A stretch of DNA of 27,758 bases. Origin: a virus. Shown here piece by piece: positions 22,653 through 27,758 of the stretch (position 1 is the first letter of the stretch; the number at the start of each line of letters is the position of its first letter). Where the stretch lies: positions 1 to 27,758 of the IMG/VR virus record IMGVR_UViG_3300031772_000222. The stretch is one strand, 5' to 3'. Position numbers and translations under genes: made by a program. The notes below the pieces were generated by a model. That model was not told the DNA's origin. It worked only from the letters and a program-made list of their open reading frames with translations, and ran no database searches.

Positions 22653-23399
22653 ATGCTGGATATCAATAAACTACTAAAATTAGCGAGCGTCTATGAACAA
22701 GATTGTTTAGAAGACTTAAATAAGCTTGCCAAAATTAGGAAGTTACCAGGTGGTAAATATCGTGTATTGTCTGAAAAAGGCAAAAATTTGGGAACCTCTG
22801 ACTCAAAACAAGATGCTGTCAAAAGATTGCGTCAAGTTGAATTTTTTAAGCACCAAGATGCCGATGATTCAGATGATGAAGAAGAGAAAGTTATTGACTT
22901 AACTGGCGCAGTAGATTTTGCTTATTCTGCAATTATGCGCGAGATGAGACAAAAAGCACCTAAAGAACAAGTTAGAATATTTCTTATTTTATTTAAGAAA
23001 GAATTTGATAAGGCAGTCAAGGCAAAACTTCAGAAGCCAGAAAAAGTTGCATTACAGAACTCTTTAGTTAAGTTTGATAAGAAACATAAGGTTAAAATGA
23101 AGAAGAAGCTTGTTAAAAGCGCAGCTGTTAGTGAATTAGGGGATCCTGTTCAAGTTGGAAAGTATTTAGCTGACATTGTTAGATTTACTCTTAATAAAAT
23201 ACCTTTAGAAAGAAGACAATCAGCAATTAATAGTTTAAGACAGAAGTTTTATACTTTTAATGCGGATGAGATTTCTCAAAAGAAGATGCCTCCAACTGCT
23301 GGTATAGGCCAATCTATTACATTCGTAAAGCATGTTTTATTTAATCATGATCCTCATTATGTACGTGAAGTGCTTAACAACTTAGTGAGTAATTTATAA
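22653..23399 (+). CDS. Unrecognised protein with a phage-type KYRVLSEKGKNLG element
   Basis: Residues 27-67 of this 248-residue protein hold RKLPGGKYRVLSEKGKNLGT, then SKQDAVKRLRQVEFFKH. This short beta-helix unit is one I associate with large-phage structural proteins and possibly short DNA- or ligand-binding modules; its function is not known to me. An acidic run (DADDSDDEEE) follows. The remaining two thirds are helical and Lys-rich, including DKKHKVKMKKKLVKSAA. The ribosome-binding site is weak, and the next gene starts after a single base, so translation is probably coupled. Position suggests a virion or assembly role. Confidence 0.55.
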   Translation: MLDINKLLKLASVYEQDCLEDLNKLAKIRKLPGGKYRVLSEKGKNLGTSDSKQDAVKRLRQVEFFKHQDADDSDDEEEKVIDLTGAVDFAYSAIMREMRQKAPKEQVRIFLILFKKEFDKAVKAKLQKPEKVALQNSLVKFDKKHKVKMKKKLVKSAAVSELGDPVQVGKYLADIVRFTLNKIPLERRQSAINSLRQKFYTFNADEISQKKMPPTAGIGQSITFVKHVLFNHDPHYVREVLNNLVSNL

Positions 23400-23400
23400 A

Positions 23401-24168
23401 ATGATACAGCGCTTTAGAAAAGTAACCGATAATCTTTATCGAGGAAGCGCCCCTTCTATTCAAGATGTCGCTTGGTTAAAAGACAATCTTGGTATTAAAA
23501 AAATTGTAAGTCTAGATAAAATGACTGGCGATAAAATTGATCGTGCCACTAAGCTTTTACATATTAAACATATTATGCTGCCTATTGAGATGGAGCACTT
23601 TCTTCCATCTTTATTACATTTTGTTAAGCAAAATCTAAAAGAATTATTTTTAGAAGGCGGCCCTGTTTATGTTCATTGTGCCGCTGGCAAAGATAGAACT
23701 GGATTAGCAGTAGCTTTAGTCGAATGCAAGTATCTTGGTAAAAAACCAGAAGATGCTATCGAAGAGGCTAAGGTATTAGGATTTGGTTTAGATGTAGATC
23801 CAAGACCAATCGCAGTTTTTGAGAAACTTATTAGATGCTGTAAGCCAGGTAAGGATAATAATAGTACTGATATAGTTTCCAATGAACGAGAGTATGTTGG
23901 AGATAATCGAGACTCATTTTTAGATGAGGGACATCAGGGATCATTTGCTCCATTTCTTAATGTAACTAGACAGAATCCTATGGATGCAGTATATAATTTT
24001 ATAGTAGATCAGCCTCAAACTCGCGAAAATTATAATCCAGGTAAGCCAATAACGGAACATGATCATAAAGAAGAAGATGTCGTTCCAATGGTTGGAGTCT
24101 ATAACAATGATGCTGGAGGCCGAGGATTTGGCCCAACAGAAAATAATGGTGGATTTTTTTATGATTAA
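23401..24168 (+). CDS. Dual-specificity / tyrosine-type protein phosphatase
   Basis: Residues 1-140 look like a cysteine-dependent phosphatase of the dual-specificity group. The P-loop HCAAGKDRTG (92-101) has nucleophile Cys93 and phosphate-binding Arg99, and an N-terminal strand runs YRGSAPSIQDVAWLKDNLGI. Such enzymes remove phosphate from proteins, RNA 5' ends or phosphoinositides. A C-terminal region of about 115 residues (FAPFLNVTRQNPMDAVYNF; NYNPGKPITEHDHKEEDV) is low-complexity and does not belong to the family. The gene sits among virion genes and overlaps the next start, so the enzyme might be packaged or act during assembly. The substrate cannot be told from the sequence. Confidence 0.8.
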   Translation: MIQRFRKVTDNLYRGSAPSIQDVAWLKDNLGIKKIVSLDKMTGDKIDRATKLLHIKHIMLPIEMEHFLPSLLHFVKQNLKELFLEGGPVYVHCAAGKDRTGLAVALVECKYLGKKPEDAIEEAKVLGFGLDVDPRPIAVFEKLIRCCKPGKDNNSTDIVSNEREYVGDNRDSFLDEGHQGSFAPFLNVTRQNPMDAVYNFIVDQPQTRENYNPGKPITEHDHKEEDVVPMVGVYNNDAGGRGFGPTENNGGFFYD

Positions 24169-24814
24169 GAGAGCATATGCCGTACAAATGAGCTATGAAG
24201 TATCTGATGAGGAGAAAAATCAGTCTGAAAAGGCTCTTTTATTCTTTAATCATACTTCTAAAGTTTTAGATATGGCATTGGATCATCTTAATATTATGAA
24301 GACTCCATTTAAGGATAGTCCAGATATGCAACCTAAAGACGTTATGAATGCTAGGGCCGCATTACGCCGCTTTAGAGATAAATCCGTCGAAAATTTCAAT
24401 GATTTTAAGAAGGCCGCCTTTAAATGCGTCAATGTAATGCAGCCATTTCATTCTGATACTCAAATACTTAAACTAATGAAATCTTTTATATCATCTATTG
24501 ATGAATTAGAAGGTAAAGTAAATGAATTTGTTGAGATGTTTGATACTTTAGAGTCTAAAACATTTGCGCAAGATGCCGTAAAGAGTATTGAAGATATTCA
24601 ACAGCAAGGCGATGAAATTAAAAAGATTATTGATGAGAGAATTAAGACTCATATACAAACTAATATACTAGCAACAAGTTGGGTAGATAATGTTAGTTCT
24701 GATTTACAAATGCAGATTGAAGAGAAGACTCCATTGATTATGGATCTATTCAATAAGCGTCAAGATCAATTAAATGATGTAATAAAGGAGAGAACTTCAC
24801 AGCCCGGCGACTAA
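24161..24814 (+). CDS. Unrecognised helical virion-module protein
   Basis: This is a 217-residue all-helical protein with long amphipathic stretches (FFNHTSKVLDMALDHLNIM; KSFISSIDELEGKVNEFVEM; SIEDIQQQGDEIKKIIDERI) likely to form coiled coils. I chose the ATG at 24161, preceded by GGTGGA and overlapping the previous stop, rather than an in-frame ATG 102 bases upstream inside the phosphatase gene. There is no catalytic motif. The second GIY-YIG gene follows after 63 bases. Role unknown, perhaps structural. Confidence 0.57.
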   Translation: MIKRAYAVQMSYEVSDEEKNQSEKALLFFNHTSKVLDMALDHLNIMKTPFKDSPDMQPKDVMNARAALRRFRDKSVENFNDFKKAAFKCVNVMQPFHSDTQILKLMKSFISSIDELEGKVNEFVEMFDTLESKTFAQDAVKSIEDIQQQGDEIKKIIDERIKTHIQTNILATSWVDNVSSDLQMQIEEKTPLIMDLFNKRQDQLNDVIKERTSQPGD

Positions 24815-24824
24815 AATACCGGAC

Positions 24825-24830
24825 TATAAT
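24825..24830 (+). promoter_or_regulatory. Possible -10 box before the second GIY-YIG gene
   Basis: A perfect TATAAT lies in the 63-base gap before the homing endonuclease, 47 bases upstream of its ATG. No -35 box at normal spacing is visible, and the GATATATT motif is absent here. A weak candidate only; the gene may instead be read from upstream. Confidence 0.2.
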
Positions 24831-24877
24831 GGGAATATTAACATATATGATTGAAGTTAATGCCGTAAGATAAATTA

Positions 24878-25471
24878 ATGCGTAATTGTACCATATATAA
24901 AATAACCAATTTTGCTAATGAAAAAGTATATGTTGGACAAACTTGGTGCTCAATTACTAAAAGATTTAATGAGCATAAGAAGAGTGATAGTAATAAAAAA
25001 TTATTTTATGCTATGAATAAGTATGGTAGAGATAATTTTTTAATTCAGATGTTATCAACTACTATTACGCAAGAAGATGCTGATTATTGGGAAATTTTTT
25101 ATATTACTGAATATAATAGTATAAATAATGGTTATAATATTCGAGAAGGCGGCTCTCGCGGAAAGCAATCTGAAGAGACTAAAATAAAAATATCAGTGGC
25201 GCATATTGGAAAAATGCACTCAATACATACTAAAGAAAAAATGTCCAAATCACGAATAGGATTAAATCCATCTATTGAAACTCGTATAAAAATGTCTAAA
25301 TCAAAATTAGGTGAAAATCATCCGAAATCTAAATTAACTTGGGATATAGTTGGACATATAAGAGAAGATTATAATACTGGGTTAGTTTCATATAGAGAAT
25401 TAGCCGCAAAATATGATACGGATTATGGAACAGTTGGCAAAATTATCAATAATAAGATATGGAAATTATAA
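24878..25471 (+). CDS. GIY-YIG homing endonuclease with NUMOD3 and HTH-like tail
   Basis: This 197-residue selfish endonuclease has a GIY-YIG domain (1-90) with IYKITN (6-11), VYVG (17-20), the likely catalytic Arg29 (TKRFNEH) and Glu72 (WEIFYI). NUMOD3-type repeats follow (98-145: SEETKIKISVAHIGK; TKEKMSKSRIGL; IETRIKMSKSKLG). A helix-turn-helix-like end (154-195) has ELAAKYDTDYGTVGKIINNK. It differs from the first GIY-YIG protein in its tail, so they are not recent copies. The ribosome-binding site is poor. Its stop overlaps the next ATG (TAATG), so the element inserted exactly at that gene's start. Confidence 0.9.
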   Translation: MRNCTIYKITNFANEKVYVGQTWCSITKRFNEHKKSDSNKKLFYAMNKYGRDNFLIQMLSTTITQEDADYWEIFYITEYNSINNGYNIREGGSRGKQSEETKIKISVAHIGKMHSIHTKEKMSKSRIGLNPSIETRIKMSKSKLGENHPKSKLTWDIVGHIREDYNTGLVSYRELAAKYDTDYGTVGKIINNKIWKL

Positions 25472-25629
25472 TGGCTTTTATTAAGCACGGTGATGGAAAA
25501 ATATTGTCAGTTGTTGAGACTGAAGAGATGACTGAAGAGCAGAAAAAGTCTGCTAAGAAGTTATCTAAGAAAACAGTTAAAACATCAGACCAATCTGATG
25601 ATTCAGAAATGAATAAATCAGGGGGATAA
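25471..25629 (+). CDS. 52-residue charged protein
   Basis: This short gene begins at the A of the preceding stop (TAATG) and ends three bases before the next ATG. The protein starts MAFIKHGDGKILSVVETEEM and is then Glu/Lys/Ser-rich (TEEQKKSAKKLSKKTVKTSD), ending in an acidic Ser/Asp patch. Its N-terminus resembles that of the next gene (MSFVKLGELIEINRVENTES). Coding is supported by the tight packing. Its original ribosome-binding site may have been lost to the GIY-YIG insertion; GGAAAT about ten bases upstream is weak. Function unknown. Confidence 0.6.
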   Translation: MAFIKHGDGKILSVVETEEMTEEQKKSAKKLSKKTVKTSDQSDDSEMNKSGG

Positions 25630-25632
25630 TGC

Positions 25633-27758
25633 ATGTCATTTGTTAAACTAGGTGAACTAATTGAAATTAACAGAGTGGAGAATACGGAATCGTGTCTTCC
25701 AGCTGTTAGTGCTGAGATTTTAGAGAACTTTAGAAAATTTGCAACTAACCTGAAGAAGGTCGCTCCAAAAGCTGAAGATTTTTTGTATTTTTCCGCCGTA
25801 ATGATGCACGCAGCAGAAGCTGCTGGCCTTAACGATGACGGAACAACAAAATTAACTATTAAAGGTGAACCACTTCAAGTGGGTTGGGATAAACGTGGCG
25901 GAACATGGCGTTGGACCAGCAATGATTCGAGCGTTAAGCCTTATAAGAATTCTAATGGCGATATCTTCCCCGAAGAAGAACTAGTCAAAGCATATAGAAA
26001 ATGGGTAGGAAAGCCTCTTTGCATCGATCATAAGTCAAGCTCGGTAGATCATGTAAGAGGCTTTATTGTTGATACTCATTATGATCGTGTTCATAGAAGA
26101 GTTATTGCATTATGCGCTTTAGATAAAGCTGGCTATCCTCAATTAGCGCGTCAAGTATCAACTGGAGTTTCTAACTGCGTATCAATGGGTACGGCAGTAG
26201 GAAAAGCAATTTGTACTGATTGTGCAACTGTCGCTCGCACGGAACAAGATTTCTGCGACCACATGAGACGCAAGAGTGGCTACGGTGAAATTAACGTTGA
26301 TCTAAATCCATTAGAGTTATCTATTGTTGTTAATGGTGCCGATCCAAAAGCTAATATTAAACATATTATTGCAGCAGCTAATACATTAAATGCTTATGTT
26401 GAAACTAAACAAAATGAATTAAGCAAATTCGCAGAAAGTTTTACTGCTAATATTAATTTTACTCAGGGCGCCTCATCTGATAGCTCCGCTGTAACTAATG
26501 TTACTGTAAATTCCAAAGATTTAGAGACATTCCGCAAGGATGTTGATAAAGCAATTGCAGATTTCCAGAACCTGCAATCTTCATTAGCAAATGAAGAAAA
26601 TATGCCAGAACATGGTAATGATATGGCATCTGATCAATTGACGGAAACTCCGTCTGCTGATTCTGGATTGGCTCCACCACATGCAAGATATGCTTCTGCT
26701 GAGGTAGGAGTGGACCTTATCGCTGAACTTCAAGAGGTCACAAAGACCATCGAAACCAAGTTGAGCCAAATGAAACAAAGCTTGGATAAGTTAGCAAACA
26801 CTTCTACTATAAACACACAAGAGGAAAATATGTCAGGTACAAATAATATCAAACAAGGTTACTACCAAGGTGCAGGCGGCGTCAATGAACCAACCCCAGG
26901 CCAAGTAAAGTATCCAAAAGATCCTCTAAATGAGCAACTTCGTGAAAAAGAAGATAGACAAATGCAAGGTCAATCTCCATTCCCAAGTGTAGGGCCAGTT
27001 GATGGCATGCACCCAAGCCCAGATTCTGCGGAGCAATCCAATGAACTTGAGCGCAAGAAAATGCTTGCCCGTGCAGAGTCAGAAGAGCGCGCGACTCGCC
27101 GTCAAGCGATCGTTAACCTTGCAAAGTCAGCTCTTGAAAATAGAACTGCATACTTCCTAGGTGGCGGGGGCGTTAATGAGCCAACCCCAGGTAAAGTAAA
27201 GTACCCAGCAGACAAGCTTAATGAACAACTTCGTGATCGTGAAGATAAGCATATGACCGGACAAAAGCCTTTCCCAGGCGTTGGTCCAGTTGATGGCCTT
27301 CATCCATCTCCAAGCTCCGCAGATGTTTCCGACGAATTAAAGCGTAAGGAAATGCTACGTAGAGCTGGCCTTAGAGCAAAGTTTGTTAGAGTATCTAATG
27401 ATAATGGCACTGCTGATTTGGGAAACAGTGCATGGGAAGTTTATAATGGCGACAAGCTTATCTTAACTGCATCAGTAAATGAATTATCTGGTGGTCGTTC
27501 TGAAGTATTACATGATAGTATCGCAACTAAAGAGTTTGGAACCAAATTACTTGAAAAAGTAAAAGCACAAGGTGCTGATAAAATTCGTGCTCTTGTAAAG
27601 GGTGCTCAAGCAGCCCCTCCACCTCCTCCAGTAGATTCTTCTGCTCCTCCAGCTATGGAAGCACCTCCAGTAGATGCTCCTCCAGCTGAAGATGCGGGTA
27701 AATCTGGTGATCAGAAGGAATCAGCAGTTGAATTAGCCGAGAAGGCAAGAGACATTGG
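25633..27758 (+). CDS. Prohead-protease-like gene with repeat/scaffold region (3' end outside window)
   Basis: The frame is open for 708 residues to the window edge. Residues about 105-240 resemble a prohead maturation protease of the herpesvirus-assemblin-like fold: WVGKPLCIDHKSS with likely catalytic His133, a strand pair (GFIVDTHYDRVHRRVIALCA), and GVSNCVSMG with likely catalytic Ser184. Directly after is a zinc-like insert, Cys194, Cys197, Cys208, His210. Residues 240-400 are helical. Two tandem GGGVNEPTP repeats lie at 409-578, then a domain (580-660) with WEVYNGDKLILTASVNEL, and a polyproline stretch (661-685). The ribosome-binding site is a run of Gs before ATG 25633. The protease would mature head proteins; the rest could be scaffold. 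A second start is at 26830. Confidence 0.7.
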   Translation, partial: MSFVKLGELIEINRVENTESCLPAVSAEILENFRKFATNLKKVAPKAEDFLYFSAVMMHAAEAAGLNDDGTTKLTIKGEPLQVGWDKRGGTWRWTSNDSSVKPYKNSNGDIFPEEELVKAYRKWVGKPLCIDHKSSSVDHVRGFIVDTHYDRVHRRVIALCALDKAGYPQLARQVSTGVSNCVSMGTAVGKAICTDCATVARTEQDFCDHMRRKSGYGEINVDLNPLELSIVVNGADPKANIKHIIAAANTLNAYVETKQNELSKFAESFTANINFTQGASSDSSAVTNVTVNSKDLETFRKDVDKAIADFQNLQSSLANEENMPEHGNDMASDQLTETPSADSGLAPPHARYASAEVGVDLIAELQEVTKTIETKLSQMKQSLDKLANTSTINTQEENMSGTNNIKQGYYQGAGGVNEPTPGQVKYPKDPLNEQLREKEDRQMQGQSPFPSVGPVDGMHPSPDSAEQSNELERKKMLARAESEERATRRQAIVNLAKSALENRTAYFLGGGGVNEPTPGKVKYPADKLNEQLRDREDKHMTGQKPFPGVGPVDGLHPSPSSADVSDELKRKEMLRRAGLRAKFVRVSNDNGTADLGNSAWEVYNGDKLILTASVNELSGGRSEVLHDSIATKEFGTKLLEKVKAQGADKIRALVKGAQAAPPPPPVDSSAPPAMEAPPVDAPPAEDAGKSGDQKESAVELAEKARDI
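26821..27758 (+). CDS. Possible nested scaffold product from an internal start at 26830 (3' end outside window)
   Basis: Within the protease-like gene, GAGG (26821-26824) stands five bases before an in-frame ATG at 26830. This codon is residue 400 of the long product, and the protein from there begins MSGTNNIKQGYYQGAGGVNE. It would contain only the tandem repeats, the following domain and the Pro-rich tail, without the protease. The same arrangement is established in lambda, where scaffold Nu3 starts inside protease gene C. Whether this site is used is unknown. Confidence 0.5.
26857..27366 (+). repeat. Two tandem copies of the GGGVNEPTP module
   Basis: Copy 1 covers residues 409-481 (26857-27075) and copy 2 residues 507-578 (27151-27366), a period of 98 residues. 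Both keep GGVNEPTPG, KVKYP/QVKYP, then N-E-Q-L-R, E-D-(R/K), M-x-G-Q-x-P-F-P, V-G-P-V-D-G-x-H-P-S-P, and end K-(K/E)-M-L-x-R-A. The 25 residues between them are helical. A third, diverged copy lies in the nucleotidyltransferase gene. Confidence 0.85.

Noticed and set aside
24059-24160. An upstream ATG extending the 24161-24814 protein by 34 residues
   Set aside because: It would overlap more than 100 bases of the phosphatase gene, and a good GGTGGA site precedes the ATG at 24161.
1-27758. CRISPR arrays, tRNA genes, insertion sequences, attachment sites and an obvious replication origin
   Set aside because: I looked in every gap on both strands. The gaps are too short for arrays or tRNAs, and no cloverleaf, transposase, integrase or iterated origin repeats were seen.

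Overview
The window is a piece of a large tailed-bacteriophage genome (Caudoviricetes), AT-rich and tightly packed. Almost every gene lies on the + strand, many start/stop pairs overlap (ATGA or TAATG), and no intergenic gap exceeds about 150 bases. The phage assignment rests on recognisable hallmark genes: a large terminase, a portal protein, a prohead-protease-like gene, a gp32-type single-strand-binding protein, a RuvC-like resolvase and three free-standing homing endonuclease genes. The host cannot be named from the sequence. I see no tRNA, rRNA, CRISPR array, insertion sequence or integrase.

Layout. Bases 1-4470 form a replication/recombination/expression module: a possible leftward gene cut by the window edge, a small winged-helix-like protein, a zinc-containing ssDNA-binding protein ending in a clear terminator, then an operon of RuvC-like resolvase, DnaJ, a double zinc-ribbon protein, a DnaG-type primase core without a zinc domain, and a sigma region-4-like protein. 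A GIY-YIG endonuclease (4504-5187) and a strong terminator (5192-5230) close this module. From about 5250 the virion/packaging module begins with a probable promoter: several unrecognised proteins, a protein with a candidate terminase-small-subunit-like N-terminus, a long Pro-rich protein, a nucleotidyltransferase with a novel tail, two more unrecognised proteins, an antisense HNH endonuclease, the large terminase, the portal, a helical Pro-rich protein, a lysozyme-like protein, a dual-specificity phosphatase, a second GIY-YIG endonuclease, a 52-residue protein, and a protease/scaffold-like gene that runs off the right edge.

How the parts work together. The left module would copy and resolve DNA. 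The right module would build and fill the head. An 8-base motif, GATATATT (or GATATATA), sits just upstream of the resolvase, sigma-like, first GIY-YIG, HNH (on the minus strand, as is the gene) and portal genes. It may be the phage's late promoter, and the sigma-like protein is its obvious candidate reader.

The most unusual finding is a module around the motif GGGVNEPTP. It occurs twice as a tandem repeat in the protease/scaffold-like gene and once at the junction between the catalytic domain and tail of the nucleotidyltransferase. The repeat-bearing part of the protease gene also has its own in-frame ribosome-binding site and ATG (26830). Together these suggest a head-assembly or cargo-recruiting module that could carry a nucleotidyltransferase into, or onto, the capsid. 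This is inference, and tests are given.
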